This document shows positions 32,311 to 53,748 of a stretch of 64,000 bases of DNA, piece after piece. The first letter of the stretch is position 1. Every line of letters begins with the position of its first letter. The notes below the pieces were generated by a model, which was not told where the DNA came from, did not search any database, and worked only from the letters and a program-made list of their open reading frames with translations. The stretch lies in the NCBI RefSeq assembly GCF_901000735.1, contig NC_081545.1:35581634-35645633 (forward strand), given 5' to 3'. The stretch is from Corylus avellana (Eukaryota > Streptophyta > Magnoliopsida > Fagales > Betulaceae). Position numbers and translations under genes: made by a program.

Positions 32311-32581
32311 TTTTTTTTTTTTTTTTTTTTTTTTTGATATCGAGGAATCTCTACAAGGCAAGGCCCTTCGGACCCACCCCTGCAGAGTAAACCCCGGCCC
32401 CATGCACCGCACCCTCGGAAGTTTCCCTACACGGAACAGGGTAAGTCACTGGCTATTCACCAGAGGGGTGTGGCCCCAAAGGGGAGGTAGCACCTGGTGG
32501 GTTTCGAACCTGAGACCACTGAGGAGCAAACTCAGAGCCCCAGGCTTTACTCCCTAACCACCAAGCCAACCCCTTGGGGTT
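32311..32581 (-). mobile_element. tRNA-derived SINE
   Basis: On the minus strand it starts as a tRNA-like head with an A-box-like TGGCTTGGTGG (32558-32568) and B box GGTTCGAAACC (32500-32510). A unique body follows, then a long A tail (the T run 32311-32334). It is flanked by a perfect 12-bp target duplication TAAGAATAGAAT (32299-32310 and 32582-32593), proof of retroposition. The layout resembles plant Au-type SINEs. It is not a tRNA gene. Confidence 0.88.
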
Positions 32582-32634
32582 TAAGAATAGAATATTATGT
32601 TCACTTAATGCTGTAAAAGCTAAAAAGATGAGTT

Positions 32635-32760
32635 AATTAAAAGGAAATTCTCCTTGCTAGCTGTCCAATGTGTTTCCGATCGATGAGATGACCAGAAGAA
32701 ATTAAGGAATCACAGGTTAGGCCAGTATTATATGTCAATGGATGTTTTACAGTTTTTCAT
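32635..32760. repeat. Dispersed repeat, copy 2 of 3
   Basis: AAAAGGAAATTCTCC, TGTCCAATGTGTTTCCGAT, TGA.CAGAAGAAA and AGGTTAGGCC are shared with 34325-34450 and more loosely with 3830-3970. Confidence 0.6.
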
Positions 32761-32784
32761 TCTAATTAAACATCACAAAATTTG

Positions 32785-33007
32785 GGGTGGCTTCACCCTG
32801 TGGTTTGCTCACTCCCAACCGATATTTGGAGGTGGCCGAAGCCACCCGTAGGGTCCCAAGGGATGGTTCGACCACCCCTAAGGCTAAACCCATAAATTAA
32901 ATTTTTTTGGGTTTGGCCTTAGGGTCATGGAATGGTTTTGGCTACCCCAACCAGTCTTTGGGGGAAACCACCCCCTATGGGGAATATGGGGTGGCCAAAC
33001 CACCCCA
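32785..33007. repeat. GGGGTGG...CCACCCC stem-loop array
   Basis: Several short inverted repeats (GGTGGCCGAAGCCACC, GATGGTTCGACCACCCC, GGGGTGGCCAAACCACCCC) of the family seen at 3145, 58060 and 62630. AT-rich DNA follows on the right. Confidence 0.65.
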
Positions 33008-33969
33008 TATTTTTTAATAATTTAATTTATTTTATTTTATATTTATTTTTTAAATGTAAATGATATTTTATTATTTTATATTAAGTAAAACATGTGACGG
33101 ATTGGTAACTATTGAATGAAAATAGATGGTCAAGATTTAAAAAAAATAATTGATGGGCAATTTTTCCCTATTACCGAGGATCCCAAAGGGATTGTAAAAC
33201 GTTGGAAAAAGTGAGCACAGTAATATACAATCAGCTAGACAAACTCAGTTTCTTGCCTTTGGTAGGAGAATACAGAAACCGAAGTGTATGTCAATTTGAA
33301 AATTTTCTCAAGTTGGATGACCCCGCTTACGACTTCTTTGATTGGCAAAACAAATTACAAAGGGCTCTATTCTTCACAAGACCATGAGAAACTGAGAAAG
33401 TCGCTTTACAAGGATAGATTTGACCGCGAAAGCAGCGTACGATAATGATATTGCTCCTCAAAACAATAACTGCCCGCGAGCCGTCGATCATTTGGTTTTT
33501 GCACAACGTACATGTACATTTTGCTCAAATTCCAGGCCAGAAGGTATTTATTCTAAATTGTTTAAATTAGATAATCCAATATGTTGTATATATATATATA
33601 TAATTAATATTAATTTTTTTGTTTTTTATTTAACGACAGAAAAAATCTCACGAAGAATATGTTGTATATATATACTATGAAAGCTCCCAGCTATTTTTTA
33701 TAAAATTTTAGACGCTATGCTCCGAAGTTTTAACGAGAAACCATGGGGCAAAGAGAACTTTGACTGCAAACTAGTTCGCATCCTAGAAAGCCAGCCGTAT
33801 GGATTTCATGCAGAAACTTATAAGTTAGTAAATTTATAATATCTATCTACAAACCTGATTCTAATGATCCTATAACCAATTAATTGTTGTTGATTAATAT
33901 ATATATATTGACAACATGCACCTAACTTATCTATCATCAATGGAGATGTTGCCAATTTTCTGTTTCCTA
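33008..33969. other. Intergenic, no gene seen
   Basis: AT-rich with TA repeats near 33586-33602 and 33665-33675. The frame 33202-33387 has no recognisable family. Confidence 0.4.
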
Positions 33970-34310
33970 CACGAACCTCGTGTATGTACTTGGGAGGGGC
34001 CAATCAGTGATGGCACGAAATTTTTCCGAATTAGCTACGACACCTTTATAGGACACCATAAATCTTAAGAATATGACATTATCCTGCACGAGAGCACGTA
34101 CACTTTTGAGGTTAACATAAAAACTCTCAAAACTGAGGGTTTGAGATACCTGCAGTATGTGGTCAATGTGGTCCTCCGAGCTATGGCTATAAATAAGAAT
34201 GTCGTCAAAATAGACAACCACAAATTTTTTAATGAAAGGTTCATGACTCTCATAAATGTGGATCATTCAAAAAGACCATCTCATGTTTTACTGCAGTTTT
34301 CCATTCCGGC
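33970..34310 (-). mobile_element. Ty3/gypsy reverse transcriptase fragment
   Basis: Minus-strand translation shows [13 protein letters not shown], the YxDD active-site strand of Ty3/gypsy reverse transcriptase, then SSEDHIDH and the conserved block with [20 protein letters not shown]. Upstream, PEWKTAVK-like residues (near 34285-34310) appear without the normal segment in between, so the domain has an internal deletion. There is no LTR, protease or integrase nearby. A dead fragment. Confidence 0.85.
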
Positions 34311-34324
34311 GACAAATGTGTATA

Positions 34325-34450
34325 TAGATGAGTCAAAAGGAAATTCTCCTTTCTGTCCAATGTGTTTCCGATGATATGACTAGAAGAAAGGAATCACCGG
34401 TTAGGCCTATGTAAATGGATTTGGAATTCTCTACAATTGTTTAACAATAC
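34325..34450. repeat. Dispersed repeat, copy 3 of 3
   Basis: Closest to 32635-32760; see that entry for the shared blocks. Confidence 0.6.
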
Positions 34451-35387
34451 ATTAGGAAGAGCCTATTTGATGTGCACATAAGAATGACACTGCTGTTAGT
34501 CATGTTTGGAAGTGCTAAAGAGTGTTAAACTTGCAGGGGTAAATAGATTTAGAGGAGAAATCAAGCAAGATGGAAGTGTGAAGAGCGAAGAGATTTAAGG
34601 TTGCTTTATGTTCTTGTGTAAAAACTTTGTTGAGAAGATCACAAAACATTGTCCAAATGCTGTCAAAGGAATGTGTTCTGTTTTTTCTTTTTGTGAGATT
34701 GGGCCAAGGGTTTAAACTTAAATTACAAACTACCCGACCCATTCTAACAACTGAAACACTTGGGCCCATATTAACGCACGTTTCACACACGCATTACACT
34801 CAAAACGTGCGTTTAAGCTCTACGAAACAAAACGCAGAGTCTGATAACACGAAACGCAATTTTCCGTCTCTTCTCTTCTGATGTTGCAACTCCTGTTCAG
34901 CTCGCGCCTTTTATGCCCAAGCTCTGATATAAAAGTTTACGTCTGAAGCTACATAACAGTGGCCACCACACCAGCGATAGCTAGGGTTTTCAGGTTGTGT
35001 TCTTCAAGCTCCAACATAACACACAAGGTAGCAATAATCTTCCACCTCAAAGTCTTTTTTTATTTACCTCCGTGCCATCACCTCCATCACAGTCTTCTTC
35101 AACCTCAAACACCAGTTTTTTTATTTTTATTTTTTCCTCTCTTCTTCCTCTCCACTCATTCCCTCACTATTTTCACGCCCCAAACCCTTACTATTCACCT
35201 TTTTTTTTCCGTCGCATCACTGACCATACCACCCAGAAGATTTACTACTAATTTTTTTTTTTTTTTTTTTTTATTCTGATGCGCAAGTTCTTCACTGAAT
35301 CTGATTTTTCGCCCTTGAAGCCTGCCATCGCATTTGCGCGAGGTTTATAATTAGGGTTTTTTGGGGTTTTCCTTTGCAGCGTCTTCA
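34451..35387 (+). promoter_or_regulatory. Upstream region and 5' leader of MIRO gene
   Basis: The region from about 35035 to 35280 is strongly pyrimidine-rich, common in plant 5' leaders. TTTGCAG at 35373-35379, directly before the coding start, could end a leader intron. Nothing coding recognised. Confidence 0.35.
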
Positions 35388-45800
<10,413 letters not shown>

Positions 45801-46870
45801 TTGATGGACTATTAGCAAGGAATAATTATTCTATTGTACATAGGCAGTATACAAGAGAAGTTAGTTAGATAGTAGGGAAAAAAAGAACAAGAAAATCATA
45901 ATAATTTATCATAAAAGAAGAAATATAAGTATCTGTCCAAAGATATGAAGTGTTGAAGAATAAGGATTTCAACTCCAAAGATCTCCCCAATGACAACACA
46001 AAAAGCACAAAGACCCCATCTTCTAAATAATAGCAGCACTCCCAAGTGTTTTCGGCAGTACGGCAGCAAGCAAAAAAAAATATAAACTACTCATCATATT
46101 ATTTACAGATGGAGCATGAAAAGTTTTGCTTTTTCTTAGACTGACGTGGTTGGGGCCTTGGGGGTGGTGAACTTTGTTCAAGTTCATGGATTTTTCATTT
46201 TTCTGTTTCGATTTTTTTTGTTTATGTTCTTTTTAGAAGCGGTTAAAAATCATAAAATTACGTGATATTAGGTGAACTTACGCTTTTCATGATTATCGCA
46301 TGCTAAGATTTATTATTACCCAACCCATCATTAATCCTTTGCTGGCTAATTTTTGTAATTTAAATTCTGAAACCCAGAAACTCTGATTAAAATAAAAAAA
46401 AAAATTTAAAAAAAAAAAAAAAAAGAAAAAAGAAAAAAAAAAAGACAGATAACAAAGAAAGGCGGGGGTTATCAATAATATTATTACATTTGAGAGAACA
46501 ATCATCCAAAACCTCTATTGGTAAAGAGTTTTGCCATGACAAAGAGTAAGGGACAGTAAATCTAGCATTTTCCCATTATAAAAAAATGTTAAACAAATTG
46601 CTTCGTTGAATGAACTTGGTAGCTTTTCAACCATGTGTTGAATTCAGTTTATTTAGAATAAAAGCATTATGTTATTTAGATACAGAGAATACAGAGTAGC
46701 TAGAAACCTACACCTTTTTTTTGTTTCAAGTAGTGTTTCTTTAATAGCATAATTACAGGATCCCACCGACCTTATCAAGAAGCCACAAAGCCTTAGATTA
46801 AAATAATTTAAACAACACTAGAAGTAGAACAAAAACTGGTTTTTAATTTGTTTGGAATCCTGTTGACTAT
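45801..46870. other. Convergent 3' spacer between MIRO and LysM kinase
   Basis: Both genes end here, tail to tail. A long A-rich run at 46386-46443. No other gene. Confidence 0.5.
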
Positions 46871-48913
46871 TCACAGACTGTTTGCTGATGCCTTCACTAA
46901 AGGCTTGGAAGAGCTTTCACACATTAACACATCCTCTGCTTCTGGTAATTCTTGCACCAATCTTGATAATTTCTCAACAGCTTCTCCGGCACTTGGTCTC
47001 AATGAAGGGTCTTCCTCTACACAAGCTCTTGCAAGATTGGCCAATGTGACAGCTGCATCAAATGAATAGTTGTCGCCCAAAGCACTGTCCATCCATTCCC
47101 TTAGCTCATCTGCATCTTCTGACTGCAATATGGACTTGATTTTCTCAGAAAGCCAAACACTCCCTTCTCCGTTGTCATTTGGCTTGGTTATTGGCGTTTG
47201 ACCTGATAAAACCTCCAGCAAAACAACTCCATACGCGAAAATATCAATGCTTGGGGAAACAACACCTTGGCGAACATATTCAGGAGCCATATACCCCAGA
47301 CTCCATGAGGCAGGATTGCTTGAATAAAACCGTGGATCCCCTGTATCATCTTCAATATTGCATCTTGCCATGCCAAAATTCCCGATTTTTGCATTGAAAT
47401 CTTCGTCTAAGAAGATGTTCCGACTCTTCACATTTCTATGAACATGGCTCGGGTTCATTACGTGGTGCATGTAGTGTAAGGCCATGGCTACATCAAGACA
47501 GATCCTCAGCCGTTGAGCCCATGTCAAGAAACAATAGCAAGAGGCAATGAATTGGTTCTTCATGGCCAACCCACCATGAAGCCAATCTTTCAAGGACCCA
47601 TTTTTGGCATACTCAAACACCAAAAATGAATCAGGATTCTCTGTCAAACATGTCCCAAGAAGCCTAAGTATGTTGGGATGATTGTGAATTGCATCATGGA
47701 AAAGCGCAAGCTCAATCTTTGAGATTGTTTCTGGCTGCGTGCGCTTTATTGCCAGGTTCTTCCCATTGAGACGACCATGATACACAGATCCCTCGATGTG
47801 ATTACTTGAATTGAAGTCCTCTGTTGCTCTTCTCAGCTCCTCAACAGTATACGTCTCAACCAGCATCTTTCGGGGTGTAGCATCCATGATTTGACCATCG
47901 AGAGTATCCTGAGATCCCTCAAACGACACTTTCTTGTCACTTGTTGTTCTCACACTGAGACTAAGCTGCTGTAACTCCACATCTATTCCCTTGCTGGGAT
48001 TTTGTTTCTTCTTCTTCTTCAGTATGATCACCACAAAGGCTGCTGCAATAGCAATGCTCACTCCAGCTGCAACCCCGCTAATTGCAATATATAAACCGAT
48101 CCTCCTCATTTTGGACTTTTTCTTGTGAGGACTAATTACAGGGATGCTGGTTGCCGGAAAATGTAAATTGGGTTGTCGAGGTTTTGCAAGAGGACCAACG
48201 ATCGGCTCGCGGTCGATCGGAATAAGAAGAGACGTAAGAGGTATTAGGCCTTCTGGTCTGAAGTTGTGCAATGATTTGTTATTTGCACGTATAATGCCTT
48301 CTGGGGTAGCATTAAACTTGAAGGCCAACTTAGAAATTGTATCACCTTCACTTACAGGATAAGACAGCAAAAATCTTGTCTTCGGATTTGTTTCAGATGA
48401 AGGACAGACACATCTGAGTGGGATCAGCAACTTAACTTTATCACCAAGCAACCATGGTGAGACTCCAGGGTTCTTCTCTTGGATGGCTTTGCAGGTTGTC
48501 AAGCCCTCCAGCGATTCAGCAATGCCATAAAAGCTCTCTCCCTTTATGGTAGTTTTTGTTAATTCAGCCTGTGAGAAACCACCTTTGCATTTGCAGTCAA
48601 TTGGAATCAAGAAAGGCTGGTCTTTTGGAAGGTACTCTGTCTCTGCAGAAAACCCATTTGCTGCTGCAATCACAAAACGGCTGATGCCCAAGTAAAAGCT
48701 CAGATTGAAAAGAGACGAGTAGTAGGAATTGGCACGCAGAATTGCATATGTGCTGCACTGATATTGTGATGAATTTCCATTGCACTGGTAACCAGAAGCA
48801 TCTGGAGATGTAGTATCACAACTTAGCAGGTTCTGTCCAAGTGCAGAGACAAACAGGCAAATGAATAAGACCAAAGCTCTCAATTGGAGCTTGTTGATTA
48901 GAGCCATGGCCAT
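46871..48913 (-). CDS. LysM receptor-like pseudokinase (LYK4/LYK5-type)
   Basis: An intronless 680-residue plasma-membrane receptor. Signal peptide about 1-26 (ending SALG). The ectodomain of three LysM modules (about 50-235) has the CXC pairs CKC (107-109) and CVC (168-170) that link them. The transmembrane helix is at about 273-298, followed by a basic stop-transfer KKKKK. Kinase-like domain about 365-655. The glycine-rich loop is reduced (IEGSVYHG), Lys390 is kept (LAIK), the catalytic loop reads HRNVKSRN (492-499) with Asn for the catalytic Asp, and DFG is NFG (512-514); APE (543-545) is intact. Loss of both Asp residues makes it a probable pseudokinase, as in LYK4/LYK5/NFP-type co-receptors that bind chitin or lipo-chitin signals and act with an active LysM kinase such as CERK1. 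Ligand is an inference. Confidence 0.93.
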   Translation of the reverse strand: MAMALINKLQLRALVLFICLFVSALGQNLLSCDTTSPDASGYQCNGNSSQYQCSTYAILRANSYYSSLFNLSFYLGISRFVIAAANGFSAETEYLPKDQPFLIPIDCKCKGGFSQAELTKTTIKGESFYGIAESLEGLTTCKAIQEKNPGVSPWLLGDKVKLLIPLRCVCPSSETNPKTRFLLSYPVSEGDTISKLAFKFNATPEGIIRANNKSLHNFRPEGLIPLTSLLIPIDREPIVGPLAKPRQPNLHFPATSIPVISPHKKKSKMRRIGLYIAISGVAAGVSIAIAAAFVVIILKKKKKQNPSKGIDVELQQLSLSVRTTSDKKVSFEGSQDTLDGQIMDATPRKMLVETYTVEELRRATEDFNSSNHIEGSVYHGRLNGKNLAIKRTQPETISKIELALFHDAIHNHPNILRLLGTCLTENPDSFLVFEYAKNGSLKDWLHGGLAMKNQFIASCYCFLTWAQRLRICLDVAMALHYMHHVMNPSHVHRNVKSRNIFLDEDFNAKIGNFGMARCNIEDDTGDPRFYSSNPASWSLGYMAPEYVRQGVVSPSIDIFAYGVVLLEVLSGQTPITKPNDNGEGSVWLSEKIKSILQSEDADELREWMDSALGDNYSFDAAVTLANLARACVEEDPSLRPSAGEAVEKLSRLVQELPEAEDVLMCESSSKPLVKASANSL

Positions 48914-49339
48914 TTAATACTCACTTCTACATAGAATGGCTGATTAAAAATAAAAGAGGTTTCTCACTCCAAGAAAGTGAATATTTTGGATCAATACAGA
49001 AAGGGTGTTAAAAATAAAAGAAAGTTTCTCAAAACTGTGCATGGACAGGATTCTTGGGGTTGGCAAAATTATCCTATCTTTTTGCTCTAATTCTTGGGGT
49101 TAATTTCATATCAAGGATTGGCTATCCATCCCAAGTTTCTTTTGCCAGTAATCATTGTCACCACTCTTAATTTCCTCGGGGGACTCATTGGGTTTAAAAC
49201 CTGTTTTTACATGCATCAACGTCTGTATTGGCTACTCCATCCCTACACGTGCTTAGACACAAGACCCTGGATCTATGCCATCTCAACATCACATAGTTGC
49301 ACAAGTCAATCATACGTACATATACGTATTACATTCATT
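48914..49339 (-). promoter_or_regulatory. Upstream region of LysM kinase gene
   Basis: Contains the promoter by position. No clear TATA box identified and no other gene. Confidence 0.3.
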
Positions 49340-50025
49340 TGACACCCCAGAAAGTAGTTTTACGTTGAGTGGATAGATTATAAAGATGTTTATAGATGTT
49401 GAGTTCTATATTAACTCTCTATTAATTGATACAGGGCTTTCAAAGAGATTTTATTCAGCTTCAACTGTAATTTAATTAGTCTTTTTAGAGTCACTAAGGC
49501 TAGCACTTTTCTAGTTTTCTTGAGTCGTGACAAATAGTATCAAAGTCAGGTTTTATTTTTTATTTATTTTTTTTTTTTTTTATAGATAAAACAAGAGATT
49601 ACAACAAACAATAAACGGTTGGGAACCCAACTATAAGCCCCAAAACGACCCCATCAATAAGAGTAAACAAAAATTAAAAGGGAAAGAATCAAGTAAATGA
49701 CGCGGCCCTATATTTTCTTGGCACAAAGACCAAGAAATTTGGTCACCAATTAAAGTGGTTTGACAAGGTGCACCAGAAATGGTACACACAAGAAATATAC
49801 AACTGCAATAATAAAAGAGAGCAAGAGCAACATGGAAAACCCTGATGAAGGTCGAATCAAAGTCAGGTTATTAGTAGCACTATGTGGCGCAAAAGGCACA
49901 ACATACATGGGTCCGATGAAGATGTTAGGGATTTAAGTGAGGAGAATTATGACACCCTAGACAATTAGTCCCGAATTGAATGAATAGATTATAAAAATAT
50001 TCATGGGTGGGTACTAAATCTCGTA
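49340..50025 (+). mobile_element. Small LTR element remnant with nested retroposon
   Basis: The first LTR (49340-49532) begins TGACACCCC and ends GTGACA. It is followed by a primer-site-like TAGTATCAAAGTC (compare the plant initiator-Met primer site TGGTATCAGAG). A purine-rich AGTGAGGAGAA (about 49936-49946) then precedes a second TGACACCC at 49950, a partial 3' LTR sharing about 70 bp (GAATAGATTATAAA). The internal region is under 120 bp without the nested insert, so this looks like a TRIM-sized element or deletion product. Confidence 0.5.
49553..49855 (-). mobile_element. Nested retroposon with A tail
   Basis: Flanked by a perfect 14-bp duplication ATCAAAGTCAGGTT (49539-49552 and 49856-49869). 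The T-rich run at its left end is the A tail of a minus-strand insertion. No domain remains; probably a 5'-truncated LINE or a SINE-like element. Confidence 0.75.
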
Positions 50026-51009
50026 CGTGGCTGTCTACAATTGCAGAAAGTAAGAATCCACCTCGATGAAACCTCAAAACACTCTGATTTTGACCTTTAG
50101 ATTTAGTTCCTCATTGTACCTTTAGAAAGAAGGTACCTCGTTTGGGATATACTTCAGATACATGCAGGAAAAGCAGCCAGTCTGCCTACATGAAAGCATG
50201 CATGATATGTGAAGCAGTGTGGTTAGCAATGATGTAGATTTGGGAAAAGGTAGGAAGTGTGAAAAGAAGCATAATATCCACAACAGTTGAAGAGACACCA
50301 ATGCATGGTAAAGCTGAGGCATGAAAGAGAGGCCACAGACAGATAGGTCAAAATGGCCATGAATATCCCAAGTTGACAAGCTCCATTAAACCCCTCAATT
50401 GTCCCCTCACATCACACCCTCCACGTGTCATTCGTCCAAGGGATCACCTTCATCTTTCTACCATATCTTAGAACTAGGATTAATATAAGAAAAATGCAAC
50501 AATTATAAACCAATTATGGGTTAATATAATTAAACACATGAAACCAGTAAATTATGTATAAGAATGGTGACCAAAGAGGGCATGGGATACCCTTGCCTTG
50601 AGTTCTTCCAATTAGACAAATTCCTTGAGATCTGTGCTTAAAAGGAATAGTTATAAATTAATTTTTTGCAAAAACACTATTTAACAAGTAAAGTACTATC
50701 AGGGATATCATCACACTAGGGAATTCGAATCCCTTACTATTTTTAACCCAACGAGGAGGGGTCAGGGATAATAACATAGAGCTATGAGAGGAATCTCCTA
50801 CTCGGATAAGAAAGCATCTTCTCTCTTACTCTTACCCAGAAAGAATGAGACATAAATAATAACATAGATCAATTCTTAATTATAGGAGATCTCGTTCCCA
50901 TACTAGGAGTCATATTTCTCCCCAAGCCAAAAGATTGGAGGATTAGCACAAGTACCCAAAATTCTCTCTTCAAAAACGAATTTACTAAAATGATTTTTCT
51001 TTTATGCAA
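50026..51009. other. Intergenic, no gene seen
   Basis: AT-rich unique-looking sequence, ending where the similarity to contig 18645-25132 begins. Confidence 0.4.
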
Positions 51010-52697
51010 GATTTCAAAAGAGATCTCAAGAGGAGAGAGAATGACTATATCACCCCATGATCATGACCAAAAGTAAAATCTTTTTTTTTTTTTTTTTGTT
51101 TCTGTAAACGAAATCATCAGTAGAATCCAAGTACCAATGAACCGAAAGTAGAAGAAAATTGTCCACAAATGAGGTCGGTTCAATAAAATCCAGAGTAAAA
51201 AAAGTAATGGCCAAAAGGTTACCCTTCTCTCTCTCTCTCTCTCTCTCTCTCAAGAGTAGTCTCGAATCTTGGATTACATGCACGTGACAACACATGGTGA
51301 CCACCAACTAATATCTTAGTTACCATAAATTGTTTCCTAATTGACATGTACAAAATTTTGGGACTTTGGAGCATGCCTTTGCGAAGACATATATGAATAG
51401 TTTCTGATGCCGAGGATGCACCAAAAGTCTCTTAACATATAATATAGCAAAGGCGACTGAAGAATGAGCATAGAAAACTGGAAATAGTCATCTCGTGGGG
51501 TTTGAAAACATCTAGATATTCATATATCCATCAACTCCATGAAGGCTTGCGCCAAGAAAGCAGAGACCCATATATTTTTTGTGGGGAAATATGATATCCA
51601 ATAGGGAAGAAAAGAGAGTGGCCTGTTTGGACAGATCCAGGCATGAACAATCTGTTCAAGATCCATCCATTTAAAAAGAGTTATAAACTGCCGTGCATGT
51701 GCTACAAGGCTGGCCAGACATCAACTGTAGTGCATCAGAAACGTTTCCAAAACAAGTATGCCCAAAAAAAATTGACATGATGTGTGGAATGGAGGCAAAA
51801 TTTCTTTAATGTATTGTCTAGATTGCTAGCAATTCGAACAAGTATAAGAAAGTTCTTATGAGGTACACCGGCTTGAGTAGGTGGGCAGGCTACTGAACAT
51901 TTGCTCGGACAGCTGGGCTTCATGGAGGGAGGGGAGACCTATCTTAATGGTTGAGGGGGTATATGCCTATATGGCAACGCAAATTAATATATATATATTA
52001 TTTATATCATGGCCCCTCTCGATGACTAGATGATTTAACTTTCTACTTTACTACTCTTTGTATTTATGTATCTATTTATTTACGTAAGTACGAACCCTCA
52101 CAATAACAATTTCTGCATAGGGGCTCTCTCACATTCAGACAACAAAATTGTTGAAGGTCTATCCGTGTAGTACATATCCTATTTTTGCATGTCAATTCGT
52201 CGGAATCTCAACCATTGCTATAGACCTTACGACAGGGATCCCCTACAGTCGGGAATCCTTCCTCTTGCCCTTGCTCTCCCCTCTTTGAATAGGATATATG
52301 TAAGAATTTTCAGAATTTTCCTGAGAAGATTTGAAGTAAATAACAGAGTGTAAAAGATTGACTTTTTAGGGTCCATGATGAGAATCGAGAGCGGAAGAGA
52401 AATCGGTTCTGATGTGGTAGCTAGATTCGTAAAGGAAATTCGACCTTTAGATTCGTAACCAGCTAAAGATTTTGGCAAACACAAAATTTGAAGATAGTAA
52501 TCAAACATGATAGTTTCTCCTTTAAATAAAAACAAAAGATTATTGATTATATAAGAGACCGAGTAGATCTTGAAAATAAATGAAAATCTACTCTTTATTA
52601 GCCTCTGGCTTTACCCCTAACTCCAAAGAAAGATCACAACTGGTTCTCATGGGAAATTGAAGTATTTATTAGTCTTTATTAGTTTCTGAGTTGACCC
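51010..52697. other. Intergenic, copy of 18645-20333
   Basis: Same content as 18645-20333 at a constant offset of 32364 bases, including the T run and (TC)n microsatellite. Confidence 0.6.
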
Positions 52698-53006
52698 CTA
52701 AACAAATTTATTTCTGCAATTTATCATGCATTGAAATGCACATTTCATGAATCCAACATCAGCCTCCAATTCGAGCTCTGCATGGCTGTAATCTCTATGC
52801 TTGCTCAGTTGCTGTGTGCAGAGTCGCTCACATACTTGAGCGCACATTTTAGCGGTACTGAATTCATGTTCACTATCCAACGTGGCCGAGACAGAGCGAT
52901 TAGCATGCCCCACATCGAGCATGATCACGATCATGAGATTCAACACTAGTATGATCTTTACACGTGCTAATACCATGTTCTTCCATTTCCATAGCTGGGT
53001 GGCCAA
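52698..53006 (-). CDS. Small cysteine-rich secreted peptide (copy B)
   Basis: The protein is identical to the one at 20334-20642: predicted signal peptide, then two CX3CX3C blocks (CAQVCERLC, CAFQCMINC). The surrounding DNA is also nearly identical, so this is either the other allele or a very recent duplicate. See the copy A entry for interpretation. If copy A is a misplaced haplotig, this is the single true locus, 742 bp from the 3' end of the epimerase on the same strand. Confidence 0.6.
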   Translation of the reverse strand: MATQLWKWKNMVLARVKIILVLNLMIVIMLDVGHANRSVSATLDSEHEFSTAKMCAQVCERLCTQQLSKHRDYSHAELELEADVGFMKCAFQCMINCRNKFV

Positions 53007-53748
53007 ATTATTATATGGTGTTCTTTGGAAATATTAATTACCTGAGCAGTAGAGAAAGAGAAACGCTTTTGTGATTTGGAAGTTCTAATGACCGGCCGGC
53101 CGCAATTTATAACTAATTTCAAGTTTAAGTATTTTAATTTGAAAAATTTTATTCATTCTTACGAATATATTTTTATTTGGAAGAATGCTGAGTTTTGGCT
53201 TTCGAGATGTTTTTTTAATTGTTTAGTGACTTTTGGACAAACTTGTGCCTACCTTCAAGGTTTGCCAAAAGTCACCATTCTTTAAAAATCAATCTTAAAT
53301 GGCTTGCATTTGATTGCCTCTAGCCAGTAAAATAATTATTAACTCCCAGCTAGAGTAGGTTCCACTTATATGCAACAAACAGACGAGAAGCTACAAATAC
53401 AAAAGCCTAAATATGTACAAGTCCAGACTCCAATATAGTTGAGCTGAAGCCAACTATTGGTTGGGGACAGAAGACAAAAGCTGAAAATGAAAACAAATGG
53501 TATTGTATCATATAAAGCTATTTCCAAAATGTTTGCAAGTATTGCCTCAGAACTCGAATAACTCTTCTGAAGACATTATTACACACTTCAGAAAGTACAG
53601 AACACAGATGATAGCATAAATACATCAATAAATCAAACCATCTTATTAATTTCTTAGAATATTAACTCTTCAAAACAGATCAGTGATGTACATACTGTAA
53701 ATATGTTGGAGACAATCCACTCATCATGTATTTTGAGCTTGTACCATG
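53007..53748. other. Spacer between peptide and epimerase genes (copy B)
   Basis: Same as 20643-21384; no gene. Confidence 0.4.

Noticed and set aside
32311..32581. tRNA gene suggested by A and B boxes
   Set aside because: No closed cloverleaf; a poly(A) tail and target duplications show a SINE.
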